The notes: generated from the sequence alone by a model not told the origin. A DNA stretch of 48,713 bases from Eremococcus coleocola DSM 15696 (GCF_000428865.1 NZ_AUAT01000016.1:1-48713); one strand, 5' to 3'. Counted from the stretch's first letter, positions 16,059 through 25,206 are shown. A program made the numbers and translations.

Positions 16059-17348
16059 CTAGAATAAATCATTAATGGCGTCTTGGGTAGACTTAAGAGT
16101 TTCTGCCACGTCAGAACCACCTAAGATACTGTCACGCATATCTAATAGCATTTGCTCAGCTTCTAGGCCAGCATCGCCTGGGAATGAAGTCCAAGAAACC
16201 ATGGCATCCATTTGTTCAATCGCTGGTGTCATCATTTGGTTTTCTTCTAAGAATTTTTTCAAGCCATTTTCAGCTTCAGCCACGTCTTTACGCGGTGGGA
16301 CATAACCAGTTCCTTCGGTCCATTTAGCCATGGATTCAACGCTATATAAATATTTTAAGAAATCCCAAGTCGCTTTTTTCTTTTCTTCATCTTGTGAAGT
16401 AACAGCTAACATAGCCCCACCTGCAGGTAATTTATTTTCCTTTCCTTCCCAAGTTGGTGATTTAATGGCAGTGACATCAAAATTAGCATTGCTTTGTACA
16501 TTATTTCTTTGTGCAATGGTTGTATATAACATGGCCACATTTCCATCGATAAAGCTTTGAATCCCTTGTTCCCAAGTGGTGTGTAAGGCTGATTCATCTT
16601 TAACAACCATATCTTGGTATACTTGGTAAGCATGGATACCTTCTTCAGAAGCAAAGCTAGCCTTGCCATCAGTCATAATTGCAGCGCCATTTGATTCAAG
16701 GAGTGCTTGTTGAGCCCAAGAATCAGCAGGTTCTTGAACATATAAACCAAATTTTCCTGTTTTTTCTTTAATTGTTTTAGAGAATTCTTGAACTTGTTCC
16801 CAGGTTTGTGGACCATTTTCATCGAGGCCTGCTTCTTTTAGTAAATCTTTATTAATGTATAGGACTGGGTTGGAAACAGAATAAGGGATTCCCACATAGC
16901 TGTCGTCTTTCTTAGCTAAGTTTAATACATTTTCTAAGAAGTTTTTTTCAAAGAAATCTTTGTTATCAGGATCAACTTCTTGCACCAATTGAATTGGATC
17001 GGTATATTCAAAGTTTTCTGAGAAATAGTCTTTAAAGGCCCAACCTACTTGAACCACATCTGGGGTTTCACCAGATGTTACGGCAGCTTGTAAGTTTTGC
17101 ATTAAACCCTTGTACATATCTGGATTGAAAGTTGCTACGACTTCAACTTCATCCTGCGAAGCATTATAGGCTTCAACTAATTCATTAACGGTTTTTCCAC
17201 CTTGGGTATCAGCATTAACATGCCAGTAGTTAATTTTAATTTTATCAGCAGCCTCAACTTGATTAACTAATAGAGGACTGGCAGAAGCTAAGATAAGTCC
17301 AGCCGATAAAGCTGTGAAAGATTTCAAAACTGTTTGTTTCGACAACAT
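16059..17348 (-). CDS. Extracellular solute-binding protein, UgpB-like (family 1)
   Basis: 429 residues. A Sec signal peptide (SFTALSAGLILASASPLLV, cleavage probably after VEA at about residue 33) is followed by a mature start KIKINYWH. The body has the family 1 features DVVQVGW, IPYSVSNPVLYINKDLL and, near the C-terminus, TGYVPPRKDV as in UgpB. No cysteine is present around the cleavage site, so unlike most Gram-positive binding proteins it is not an obvious lipoprotein. The promoter region carries phosphate-type boxes and the operon ends in a phosphoesterase, so glycerol-3-phosphate or a glycerophosphodiester is the best guess for ligand. Start at 17348 follows AGGAGGAAA. Confidence 0.85.
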   Translation of the reverse strand: MLSKQTVLKSFTALSAGLILASASPLLVNQVEAADKIKINYWHVNADTQGGKTVNELVEAYNASQDEVEVVATFNPDMYKGLMQNLQAAVTSGETPDVVQVGWAFKDYFSENFEYTDPIQLVQEVDPDNKDFFEKNFLENVLNLAKKDDSYVGIPYSVSNPVLYINKDLLKEAGLDENGPQTWEQVQEFSKTIKEKTGKFGLYVQEPADSWAQQALLESNGAAIMTDGKASFASEEGIHAYQVYQDMVVKDESALHTTWEQGIQSFIDGNVAMLYTTIAQRNNVQSNANFDVTAIKSPTWEGKENKLPAGGAMLAVTSQDEEKKKATWDFLKYLYSVESMAKWTEGTGYVPPRKDVAEAENGLKKFLEENQMMTPAIEQMDAMVSWTSFPGDAGLEAEQMLLDMRDSILGGSDVAETLKSTQDAINDLF

Positions 17349-17427
17349 GAAAGATTTCCTCCTAAATATTTATTTACTTACATGTCAAAATTATAAAGCG
17401 CCACAGTTTAAATTACTATAATATTTT

Positions 17428-17565
17428 TGTAAAGTTTATGTAAACAGTAGTGAAACTTTGATGTATAAACAAATTCTTCTTTTTGTAAAAATTATGTAAA
17501 GAATAGGATTATATTTGGGTATTATTTCTATCGTTTGTCCAATTAATATTTACAAATAATTTACA
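17428..17565 (-). promoter_or_regulatory. Candidate PhoP boxes upstream of the Ugp-like operon
   Basis: On the minus strand TTTACA occurs at 17500-17495 and 17489-17484 and again at 17444-17439 and 17433-17428, each pair exactly 11 bp apart. A further pair in the opposite direction is at 17549 and 17560. Degenerate hexamers continue the 11-bp phase between the pairs. A TATTAT/TATAGT -10 follows the last box. This matches the Gram-positive PhoP layout (TTAACA-like hexamers with 5-bp spacers). The rest of the 520-bp gap holds no gene that I can see. Confidence 0.65.
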
Positions 17566-17810
17566 ATTTGTGATTTTTTAAACTATATAAATAAATTATA
17601 CTCAATAATTAATGATACTAACTGATATTCACTTTGATTTTCTATTATATAAGCTTTCATCTCTTTTATCTTTTCTTCAAAATTGATCAAATTAAAGAAG
17701 TGGATTCTTTTCTCCTTCCCTTTTTAACGCTTATTTAAGATAACTTTGCACCCGCTCATCACTTTCCAGATTAATTAAGGACCATTTTCTCATAGATTAT
17801 TCCCCAACAT

Positions 17811-17850
17811 AAAAAATCACCCTCGCTGAATTAGTGAGGGTGATTTACCT
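17811..17850 (-). terminator. Terminator after the aldehyde dehydrogenase gene (bidirectional)
   Basis: Stem AAATCACCCTC...GAGGGTGATTT with a short GAATTA-centred loop and T-rich flanks on the minus strand, 20 bp beyond the stop. Confidence 0.88.
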
Positions 17851-17868
17851 TATTCTTATCGATTAATT

Positions 17869-19350
17869 TTAGTACATACCAGAACGGCCATCATTCAAGT
17901 TAATATAAATATTCTTAGATTGGGTATAAGCATCAAGAATCATCTTATGGGTTTCACGGCCGATACCGGAATTCTTATAACCACCAAATGGCGCACCTGC
18001 TTCAAAGGCATTATAGGTATTCACCCACATCCGACCTGTCCGAACTCCACGAGCCACCTTGAAGGCAGTATTTAAGTTAGTGGTCCAGATACCACCACCT
18101 AGTCCATATTCATTTTCATTGGCCATCCGGATGACATCATCAGCATCTTTAAATTTAATTACGACCCCCACTGGGCCAAAGATTTCTTCTTGAGCAACTA
18201 CCATATCATTAGTAGATTCCATCAAGGTTGGTTTATAGAAAGCACCCTTGGCTAGGTCACCTTCAGAATAACGTTCACCACCGGTTAAGATTTTAGCGCC
18301 TTCTTCTTTACCAATTTTAATATATTTTTCAATAGTTTCAATTTGGTGTTCATTGACTTGGGCACCCATTTGTACCCCATCTTCCCAAGGAAGTCCCACT
18401 TTAACTTTTTCGAATTCTGCCACTAATTTTTCCAAGAATTCATCATAAATAGATTCTTGGACAAAAATCCGTGAACCAGCTGAACATACTTGACCTTGGT
18501 TAAATAAGATACCTAATTGAACTCCTTCAAGGGCTTGATCCATATCCATATCTTCAAAGAAGATATTGGCGGACTTACCACCCAATTCTAGGGTAGCTGG
18601 GATTAAGTTTTCTGCAGCAGATAAAGCGATTGACCGACCCACAGCAGTTGAACCAGTAAAGGCTAATTTATCTAAACCTTTATGATGTTGTAAATATTCA
18701 CCACATTTAGAACCAGAACCTGTCACTATATTAATGACCCCTGCAGGTAAAATATCATTCAAAATTTTACCAAATTCTAAAACCGATAAAGATGTGGATG
18801 AAGATGGTTTGAAGACTACAGTATCCCCTGCAGCAATAACTGGAGCTAATTTCCAAGCTGCCATTAAGAATGGAAAGTTCCAAGGTACGATCTGACCTAC
18901 CACACCAATTGGTTCGCGTAGGACAATTGACATAGTTTGATCGTCTAACATTTTTACAGTATCTTCTTCACCCCGAATGACACCTGCAAAATAACGGAAA
19001 TGATCAACCGCTAAAGCGATATCTGCATTGGTTGTTTCCCGTAAAGGTTTACCATTATCTAAAGTTTCTAATAAGGCAAAAAACTCTAATTTCTCTTCAA
19101 GGCGGTCAGCGATTTCTAATAGCTTAGCAGAACGTTCTTTAACTGAAGTCCGGCCCCAAGTCTTAAATGCTTCTTGGGCAGCTTCGACAGCGGCATCTAC
19201 ATCGGCATCTTGTGCGTCAACAATTGTTGCTAAGGCTTCTCCATTAGCTGGATTGTAGGAAGTAATCCGGTCATCGCCGGCTCCATTGGTCCATTCACCG
19301 TTAATCAACAACTGATAATCTTTTTCTAGCTTTAAATCTTTAATGTCCAT
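17869..19350 (-). CDS. NAD(P)-dependent aldehyde dehydrogenase
   Basis: 493 residues, normal for the ALDH superfamily, which oxidises aldehydes to acids with NAD(P). The base Glu is in LELGGKSANIFFE, the catalytic Cys in QGQVCSAGSR, the cofactor loop in FTGSTAVGR, and VPWNFPFLMAAWK is intact. The substrate is not evident; similarity is to the broad AldA/acetaldehyde dehydrogenase class. It is monocistronic, with a strong sigma-A promoter and a perfect palindrome just after the -10, which suggests repression lifted by an aldehyde or related signal. Start at 19350 follows AAAGGAGATT. Confidence 0.9.
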   Translation of the reverse strand: MDIKDLKLEKDYQLLINGEWTNGAGDDRITSYNPANGEALATIVDAQDADVDAAVEAAQEAFKTWGRTSVKERSAKLLEIADRLEEKLEFFALLETLDNGKPLRETTNADIALAVDHFRYFAGVIRGEEDTVKMLDDQTMSIVLREPIGVVGQIVPWNFPFLMAAWKLAPVIAAGDTVVFKPSSSTSLSVLEFGKILNDILPAGVINIVTGSGSKCGEYLQHHKGLDKLAFTGSTAVGRSIALSAAENLIPATLELGGKSANIFFEDMDMDQALEGVQLGILFNQGQVCSAGSRIFVQESIYDEFLEKLVAEFEKVKVGLPWEDGVQMGAQVNEHQIETIEKYIKIGKEEGAKILTGGERYSEGDLAKGAFYKPTLMESTNDMVVAQEEIFGPVGVVIKFKDADDVIRMANENEYGLGGGIWTTNLNTAFKVARGVRTGRMWVNTYNAFEAGAPFGGYKNSGIGRETHKMILDAYTQSKNIYINLNDGRSGMY

Positions 19351-19376
19351 AATCTAATCTCCTTTAATATTTGTTT

Positions 19377-19391
19377 GAACAAATTTTGTTC
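19377..19391. promoter_or_regulatory. Operator-like palindrome GAACAAATTTTGTTC
   Basis: A perfect 15-bp inverted repeat (7-bp arms, central T) located about 10 bp downstream of the -10 of the aldehyde dehydrogenase promoter, where a bound repressor would block transcription. Confidence 0.65.
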
Positions 19392-19400
19392 GATAGTGTT

Positions 19401-19429
19401 ACTTTACTCTACTATGGAAACAATGTCAA
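19401..19429 (-). promoter_or_regulatory. Sigma-A promoter of the aldehyde dehydrogenase gene
   Basis: On the minus strand TTGACA (19429-19424), a 17-bp spacer and TAAAGT (19406-19401). The start of transcription is expected near 19394, just before the palindrome. Confidence 0.75.
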
Positions 19430-19468
19430 TTATTTAACTCACAGTAATGGAGGTTTCTTGCAAATTAA

Positions 19469-19669
19469 TTTGCACCAACTATTCTGGTAAAAAATCTTGT
19501 TTTCACTTTCAAATCTAGGGGTGAATTCAAAGAAATCAGATCAGCAATTTATTCTCAGTTAGTAGCATCACACCCTGCAATCCAGCAATTCAGCATGATC
19601 TCCCTAAATTATCCATCTACCCTATTTAACCAAGCACCAGAAGAAAAAGCGGGCCAAAAGGGGCTGTAA
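19469..19669 (+). pseudogene. Possible coding remnant, unknown
   Basis: An open stretch of about 66 codons without start codon or ribosome site, ending at TAA 19667-19669. The translation has protein-like composition (for example EIRSAIYSQLVASHPAIQQ and FNQAPEEKAGQKGL) but I do not recognise it. It lies in the 380-bp gap between the aldehyde dehydrogenase promoter and the next terminator, where nothing else is evident. Confidence 0.25.
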
Positions 19670-19745
19670 ACTAGGGATTTAATTCCTAAAAAAAATATCA
19701 GCATGATTAAGTGTTTTTATTTTAAAAAAAAATAAATTTAGAAAT

Positions 19746-19772
19746 AAAAAAACCACCGAGTGGTGGTTTTTA
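19746..19772 (-). terminator. Rho-independent terminator after the acidic hypothetical gene
   Basis: Stem AAAACCACC/GGTGGTTTT with a four-base loop, followed on the minus strand by a T-run, 10 bp beyond the stop of the gene at 19782. Confidence 0.85.
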
Positions 19773-19781
19773 GCTTTCAAT

Positions 19782-20345
19782 TTAATTATCTTCTTCTTCC
19801 AATTCTAAACATTCATCTAAATCAAATTTTTTTGTGAATTCTGGATCCATATGGGTTAAGAAGTGCCAATCTTCTGAATCGTTTTTTCTATATAGGATTG
19901 CTTCTCCGTCTTCTGATCCAAAGTAGGCTCTTTCTACTTGGTAGCCTTTCTTTTCTAGATTTTTATTTACTTCTAAATAATTATTTTCTCTCGCTTCGAT
20001 ATAATCTATTAAATCTGAATTCGCTACTGTGTAAGCATCCACTCTAGTTGCTCCATCTACGATTCCTTTTCCTTTTTTAGATAAATTTGGAATTTCTTTC
20101 CAATATACTTCTACATCGCCATCTTCTGTAAACATAAACTTAGTTAGTGGTACTATGTTGCCATTTATTTCTAGTTCCATGTAGTCTGAGATTGAATCTA
20201 GCTTTATAGTTTCGTATTCAAATCCGTCTATCTCTTCAAATTTGTATCCTTTAAGTTGAGATACAAATTTTCTTCCTTCTTCTATGGTGTCAAATAGTCC
20301 CAGCTCTGTGCTCATTCCATCTTGGTATAATTCTAATATAAACAT
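19782..20345 (-). CDS. Hypothetical acidic protein
   Basis: 187 residues, AT-rich codons, strongly acidic C-terminus (LDECLELEEEDN), no membrane segment or signal. The sequence alternates short beta-rich stretches (FILELYQDGMSTELGLFDT) with charged helices and ends with a WHFLTHMDPEFTKKF segment. I do not recognise the family. Such proteins are often found as cytoplasmic immunity or accessory proteins, but nothing in the context proves this. It lies 9 bp after the sensor-kinase fragment and starts with a good AAGGAG site. Composition unlike the flanking housekeeping genes suggests transfer. Confidence 0.6.
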   Translation of the reverse strand: MFILELYQDGMSTELGLFDTIEEGRKFVSQLKGYKFEEIDGFEYETIKLDSISDYMELEINGNIVPLTKFMFTEDGDVEVYWKEIPNLSKKGKGIVDGATRVDAYTVANSDLIDYIEARENNYLEVNKNLEKKGYQVERAYFGSEDGEAILYRKNDSEDWHFLTHMDPEFTKKFDLDECLELEEEDN

Positions 20346-20354
20346 TTTTTCTCC

Positions 20355-20624
20355 TTATCTATTTAACTCTATTTCAAATTTAAAACTTGAATCGCCTTGA
20401 GTTGCTCTATACTTAATCTTGTAGTTTTTAAGAAGACTACTAACTATATAGAGCCCCAGTCCATTTCTATTCTTCTTAAGATTCTTCTTGCTAAGATCAA
20501 AGTTTACGTCAAAGATTTTATCTATATAGATACTACTTTTATTTTCATAAGTGTTTTCGATGTATCTATCCCCTTTTTCTGATCCTATATTTATACTACC
20601 ATAAAAACGACCATACAAGAGCAT
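20355..20624 (-). pseudogene. Histidine kinase ATPase-domain fragment
   Basis: Only the last ~70 residues resemble a sensor kinase: a degenerate F-box region (KIFDVNFDLSKKNLKKN), then the G2 box NGLGLYIVSSLL, and the closing strand FKFEIEL. The N box, H box and sensor domain are absent, so it cannot be an active kinase. The style (short, AT-rich, tail right after the G2 box) is like kinases that control peptide/bacteriocin systems. It is followed by the acidic hypothetical gene 9 bp away, so both may be leftovers of one acquired locus. Confidence 0.6.
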
Positions 20625-20645
20625 CTTTACTCTTGTATGGTCGTT
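20606..20645 (-). terminator. Hairpin downstream of pheT
   Basis: A perfect 16-bp stem (AACGACCATACAAGAG and its complement) with an 8-nt loop and T-runs on both sides, so it can act in either direction. It lies about 100 bp beyond the pheT stop and overlaps the start of the kinase fragment's reading frame, another sign that the fragment is not a real gene start. Confidence 0.75.
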
Positions 20646-20747
20646 ATTTCTTTTTTTACCGCTTAAAGGTTATCAGTTATACTTTGTTTTCTTCAATCCC
20701 TAACTGAACGCTCCTAATAGCCCGCTTTTTATCTAATTAATCTTCTA

Positions 20748-23177
20748 TTATCGAATTTCCAAACCATCAACCGTTTGTAAACCAGCTAGTACTTGATCCA
20801 TAGCGGCTTGGACTTGATCATCCGTCAAGGTTGCTTGCGGATCTTGGAATGTTAACCGGTAAGCCAAGGATTGTTTACCTGCAGCAATATGGTCCCCTTG
20901 GTAACGATCAAATAAGTCAAGACCGACTAATTTGTCGCCAGCCTGGGCTTTAATGATTTCTACCAATGAGGCATGACTTTGTTTTTCATCGACCAGTAAG
21001 GCGATGTCCCGAGACGTTTCAGGGAAGCGTGGAATTGGTGCTTGGGTGATAATTTCGGCTTGGGCGGCAATTAAATCTGCGACCCTTACTTCACCGAAGA
21101 AAGTGGTATCATCGAGGTCATAGTCTCGAGCAGTTTGGGGATGGACTTGACCAAAGAATCCAATTTCTTGGCCATCCAAGAGAATAGCCGCAGTTCGACC
21201 TGGATGCATGACGGGCAAATCATTTTTACTCCGATAAGTAATGTGGTCGCTTAGGCGAACCGTTTCGAAGTATGCTTCAAATATTCCTTTTAAATCAAAG
21301 AAGTCATATTTACGGTCTTTACCATACCAAGTATTGGCTTCATTTTGGCCAGAAAGTAGAATTGACAACCGTTTTTCTTCAATTGGTTGCTTATGTTTAT
21401 CTTCAGATAAGAAAACGCGACCAATTTCATAAAAGGCCAATCCCGTATTTTTACGGTTAGCGTTATACATGGCTACGTCCATTAAAGCTGGGAACATACT
21501 TTGACGTAGAACGGTCCGTTCTTCAGACATAGGCCAATCCAATTCAACGAAACCATATGACTTATCTTGAATTAGTTGGGCTTTGTCTTTTGAAGTTAGG
21601 CCATAAGTAATGATTTCATTTAAGCCAAGTCCTTCAAGTATTTGACGGCTATGACGGGCAAAGGCTTGAGCCTTACTTAAGTGACCCGGCGTTGTTTCAC
21701 CACTTGGTAATGTAGTAGGAATATTATCGTAACCATAGATACGGGCAATTTCTTCCAAAATATCGGCTTGGATAAAGATATCCCACCGCCGGTTAGGTAC
21801 GGTCACTTCAAAGGAGTCTTTGCTTAATTGACAGTCAAAATTTAAGCGGTTAAAAATATGGCCAATTTGGTCTGAGCTTAAGTCTACCCCTAATTGATCA
21901 GCTACTTGGGCATAGGTCATCTTAATTTTAAGTGGGCTGTAGTTTTGATGGTTTTCTTCAACAAAACCATCCACCACTTGACCTTGGCCTAATAAAGCCA
22001 TCAAGCCAGCAGCTTGATCGCCTGCTTCAGTCACCGTATCTTTATTAATCCCCTTTTCAAACCGAGCTGAAGATTCGGACCTCAAGGCAAGACGGCGGGA
22101 AGTTTTACGGACATTGGCCGAATTAAAGATAGCAGTTTCTAATAAAACGTTTTTAGTTTGATCCGTTACTTCAGAATCTAATCCACCCATAACTCCAGCT
22201 AAAGCAATCGCTCTATCACCTGATTTGATTAAAACATCTTCAGCCGTCAATTTACGGTCAATCTCATCTAAAGTAGTAAACGTTTCACCCGCATGCGCAC
22301 GTGCCACCGAAATTTCTTTAGATGGTAAAGTGTCTAAGTCAAAAGCATGCATGGGTTGACCGTATTGAATCAAATAATAGTTAGTGACATCGACAATATT
22401 GTTGATTGGGCGAATGCCCGCCTTCATTAATCGCATTTGTAACCAAAGTGGACTTTCCGCCACGGTTATATTCTCAACCAAATGGAGTTGGTAATGACTA
22501 GCTAGGTCTTCTTCAATAGACACCTTGACTTGACCTAAAGCACCCTCATTATCTTCCACTAAAGGAAGGTCTTCTAATAAATTCATTATAGGTTTTTGGT
22601 CTAGGATGGCCCCAATTTCATAAGCAGAACCCACCATTGATAAGGCGTCAGCCCGGTTAGGGGTAATGTCTAACTCTAAAATTGGATCATCTAATTGCAA
22701 ATACTCAATTAAATCCTGACCTACGGGTGCATCCTCAGGCAAAATATAAATACCATTCGCATAGGCTTTGGGCACAACAGAATCTGGAAAGCCTAATTCT
22801 GCTAAAGAACAAATCATCCCATTGGAAGCTTGACCGCGAATTTTACCCGCTTTAATGGTCACACCGCTAGGTAAAGTGGCATCTGGTAAGGCCACCATCA
22901 CTTTTTGGCCCGCTTCAATATTTGGAGCTCCACAGACAATTTGTTGGACCGCATCACCATAAGATCCAACTTTAACTTGCGCCACATGCAAATGATCAGA
23001 GTCTGGATGGTCGATCAATTTAAGCACTTGACCCACAACTAAATTGGATAAGTCTTGGCCATAGTTAATCACTGATTCAATTTCAATCCCAGTCCGGGAC
23101 ATTAATTCTGCTAACTCTTGACCTTGTACACCGGTCATATCTAGGAAATCACTGAGCCATTCAAATGATACTAACAT
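20748..23177 (-). CDS. pheT: Phenylalanine-tRNA ligase beta subunit
   Basis: 809 residues, normal length for the bacterial beta chain, which with PheS forms the alpha2-beta2 enzyme charging tRNA-Phe. In order: N-terminal tRNA-binding OB domain (about 40-150, VGQVLKLIDHPDSDHLHVA), B3/B4 editing domain in the middle, B5 domain (about 405-480), catalytic-like core and the C-terminal anticodon-binding FDX-ACB domain (about 715-809, PRFPETSRDIALLVDEKQ). The start ATG 23177 directly abuts the pheS stop, so it is coupled to pheS and shares its T-box control. Confidence 0.96.
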   Translation of the reverse strand: MLVSFEWLSDFLDMTGVQGQELAELMSRTGIEIESVINYGQDLSNLVVGQVLKLIDHPDSDHLHVAQVKVGSYGDAVQQIVCGAPNIEAGQKVMVALPDATLPSGVTIKAGKIRGQASNGMICSLAELGFPDSVVPKAYANGIYILPEDAPVGQDLIEYLQLDDPILELDITPNRADALSMVGSAYEIGAILDQKPIMNLLEDLPLVEDNEGALGQVKVSIEEDLASHYQLHLVENITVAESPLWLQMRLMKAGIRPINNIVDVTNYYLIQYGQPMHAFDLDTLPSKEISVARAHAGETFTTLDEIDRKLTAEDVLIKSGDRAIALAGVMGGLDSEVTDQTKNVLLETAIFNSANVRKTSRRLALRSESSARFEKGINKDTVTEAGDQAAGLMALLGQGQVVDGFVEENHQNYSPLKIKMTYAQVADQLGVDLSSDQIGHIFNRLNFDCQLSKDSFEVTVPNRRWDIFIQADILEEIARIYGYDNIPTTLPSGETTPGHLSKAQAFARHSRQILEGLGLNEIITYGLTSKDKAQLIQDKSYGFVELDWPMSEERTVLRQSMFPALMDVAMYNANRKNTGLAFYEIGRVFLSEDKHKQPIEEKRLSILLSGQNEANTWYGKDRKYDFFDLKGIFEAYFETVRLSDHITYRSKNDLPVMHPGRTAAILLDGQEIGFFGQVHPQTARDYDLDDTTFFGEVRVADLIAAQAEIITQAPIPRFPETSRDIALLVDEKQSHASLVEIIKAQAGDKLVGLDLFDRYQGDHIAAGKQSLAYRLTFQDPQATLTDDQVQAAMDQVLAGLQTVDGLEIR

Positions 23178-24236
23178 CTAGTTTTGTCCTCCTTTGAATT
23201 GTTGGTTAAAACGTAAATCATTGGTATAGAAATGACGGATGTCATCGACATTGTTACGAAGCATGGCAATCCGTTCAATTCCAAGACCGAAGGCAAAACC
23301 ATTATATACAGATGAATCGACACCAGACATTTCTAACACATTAGGATGAACTATGCCTGCACCTAATACTTCGATCCAACCCGTATGTTTGCAAACATTA
23401 CAACCTTGGCCCTTACATTTAAAGCATGAAATATCAATTTCAACCGATGGTTCAGTAAATGGGAAATAAGAAGGACGAAGGCGAATTTGTCTGTCTTCAC
23501 CAAACATTTGTTGAGCAAATAACAATAAAGTTCCCTTTAAGTCAGCCATAGTCACGTGTTTATCGACCACTAAGCCTTCAATTTGTTGGAATTGGTGAGA
23601 GTGGGTAGCATCATCAGAGTCGCGCCGGAAAACTTTACCCGGTGAAATCATTTTTAAAGGTCCCTTGCTGAAATCATGTTTTTCCATAGTTCGAGCTTGC
23701 ACAGGCGATGTGTGAGTCCGCATCAATAATTCTTCCGTAATATAGAAAGTATCCTGCATATCTCGAGCCGGATGGTCTTTAGGTAGGTTCATTTTTTCAA
23801 AGTTATACAGATCTTGTTCAACTTCTGGGCCTTCTACCACTTGGTAACCCATACCTAGGAAGATATCTTCTACTTGTTCCCTAGTTTGAGTTAAAATATG
23901 GCGGCTTCCAAACTTGTGACTATGTCCAGGCAAAGTGACATCCAATCGTTCGGCTTCAAGTTGGGCTTGAAGTTCTTTGGCGGCGACTTGACTTTGAGCA
24001 GTTTCCATACTTTGATTAAAGGCGGCATTAAATTGTTTTAATGCCTGACCAAGTTGAGGTTTTTCATCCGGAGCAAGACTCCGCATTTCTTTTTGAATGG
24101 CCTGTAATTGGGACTTCTTCCCGGTAAAGGCTACTTTGATATCATTTAAGACTTTGGATGATTCAGCCAGGCTGATTTGTTGCTGAGCGTCTGCCAATAA
24201 ATTATCTAAATCTTTTTGTAAATCAACAATTGACAT
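23178..24236 (-). CDS. pheS: Phenylalanine-tRNA ligase alpha subunit
   Basis: 352 residues, the catalytic subunit. An N-terminal coiled coil (to about residue 95) is followed by the class II core: motif 2 around [22 protein letters not shown] and motif 3 [14 protein letters not shown]. The Cys-rich [12 protein letters not shown] loop is normal in Firmicutes. ATG 24236 follows AAGTAGGAAAATC. Expression is controlled by a T-box leader, so uncharged tRNA-Phe raises pheST transcription. Confidence 0.96.
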   Translation of the reverse strand: MSIVDLQKDLDNLLADAQQQISLAESSKVLNDIKVAFTGKKSQLQAIQKEMRSLAPDEKPQLGQALKQFNAAFNQSMETAQSQVAAKELQAQLEAERLDVTLPGHSHKFGSRHILTQTREQVEDIFLGMGYQVVEGPEVEQDLYNFEKMNLPKDHPARDMQDTFYITEELLMRTHTSPVQARTMEKHDFSKGPLKMISPGKVFRRDSDDATHSHQFQQIEGLVVDKHVTMADLKGTLLLFAQQMFGEDRQIRLRPSYFPFTEPSVEIDISCFKCKGQGCNVCKHTGWIEVLGAGIVHPNVLEMSGVDSSVYNGFAFGLGIERIAMLRNNVDDIRHFYTNDLRFNQQFKGGQN

Positions 24237-24311
24237 GATTTTCCTACTTTCTTTTTAATCTTCGCTAAAACCTACAAATATGATGGTGTCAGGCCTTATA
24301 GTTCTCATCAC

Positions 24312-24562
24312 TGCAATAAAAAAAACCCTCCCTGGTCAGGGACGAGCTATCGTGGTACCACCCTTGTTCATTGCTAGGTCCTAGCCTAGCAACGCACTTG
24401 GACCCATAACCGTGGGTGCGGTACCCTTTTCAATCATTTCATATCTTTAGGGGTAAACTCAGAAATTGAATAGTTCGACGACTTACTAACTTACTTTCAG
24501 TCAAGGTAAGTCTTCCTGTGGTTCGCGTCGCACCTTAGATTTCGTCTTCGTTTTTTGTGATT
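24312..24562 (-). promoter_or_regulatory. T-box riboswitch of pheST
   Basis: The conserved T-box AGGGTGGTACCACG lies at 24364-24351 (minus strand) and is followed by a terminator stem (CCCTGACCAGGG) and a T-run at 24318-24309. Upstream is a long Stem I region with several hairpins. TTC triplets (Phe codon) occur near 24470 in the expected specifier area; which one is used needs folding. Uncharged tRNA-Phe binding should stabilise the antiterminator. Confidence 0.9.
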
Positions 24563-24568
24563 AGCTTA

Positions 24569-24597
24569 AGTATAGCGATTTGCCTTGAAATCGTCAA
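24569..24597 (-). promoter_or_regulatory. Promoter of the pheST leader
   Basis: TTGACG (24597-24592), a 17-bp spacer and TATACT (24574-24569) on the minus strand. Confidence 0.75.
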
Positions 24598-24651
24598 TAT
24601 TTAGACTTCTGAATAAGTGATTTATTTCGACAAAATCTATCCTTAATCTCA

Positions 24652-25206
24652 TTATTTAAATTTAGGACCAGAAATAAAGAATGAAACCGCTAAGGAAGCT
24701 AAGGCATTCCCATAACGGATGCTTAGGCCTTTGCTAGCTTGATAAAATCCAGTTGAGACTTCAAGCATGGCGGCTTCCTTGTCCATCAAGGTAACTAGCC
24801 AAGACTCGGCATATTTAGGCACATCCCGGGTCGCACCCCACATATGTTTTAAGATAATATCTTCTTCTAAGTCGGATAGGTGGGTTAGTTTTTTTGCGTT
24901 GGCCAAGGCAATTCTTGGATGTTCATATAAATGCCCTTTTGGACCATATTGGTCTTTTTGCCATACTTGATAGAAAAATAAATCATGGAGTAGACCAGCC
25001 CGAGCAGTCGCCCGTTTATCTAAGCCAAACTTTCGTGCTAAACAGAAAGCGCGATAGGATACAGTTAAGGAATGTTCTAAGCGGTTACTGTAATTGTGGT
25101 GAACAAAGTCTGCTAAGGATTGAACTTGTTCTTGATCTAATAAGTCTTGGACGCAGTCTAAATAGTCTTGATCAGTTTGCCAATTGAGTCGGGTGAAAAA
25201 TGCCAT
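24652..25206 (-). CDS. HD-domain protein (predicted metal-dependent phosphohydrolase)
   Basis: 184 residues. An HD domain is present: the first His in RLEHSLTVSYRAF, the HD pair in AGLLHDLFFY (about residues 74-75) and later ligand candidates in LKHMWGAT and LMDKEAAM. HD proteins of this size are often nucleotide or phosphodiester hydrolases; the substrate is unknown. It is transcribed away from the second ABC operon, and the shared gap holds PhoP-like boxes, so it might share that control. Start at 25206 follows AAGGAGGCAG. Confidence 0.75.
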   Translation of the reverse strand: MAFFTRLNWQTDQDYLDCVQDLLDQEQVQSLADFVHHNYSNRLEHSLTVSYRAFCLARKFGLDKRATARAGLLHDLFFYQVWQKDQYGPKGHLYEHPRIALANAKKLTHLSDLEEDIILKHMWGATRDVPKYAESWLVTLMDKEAAMLEVSTGFYQASKGLSIRYGNALASLAVSFFISGPKFK

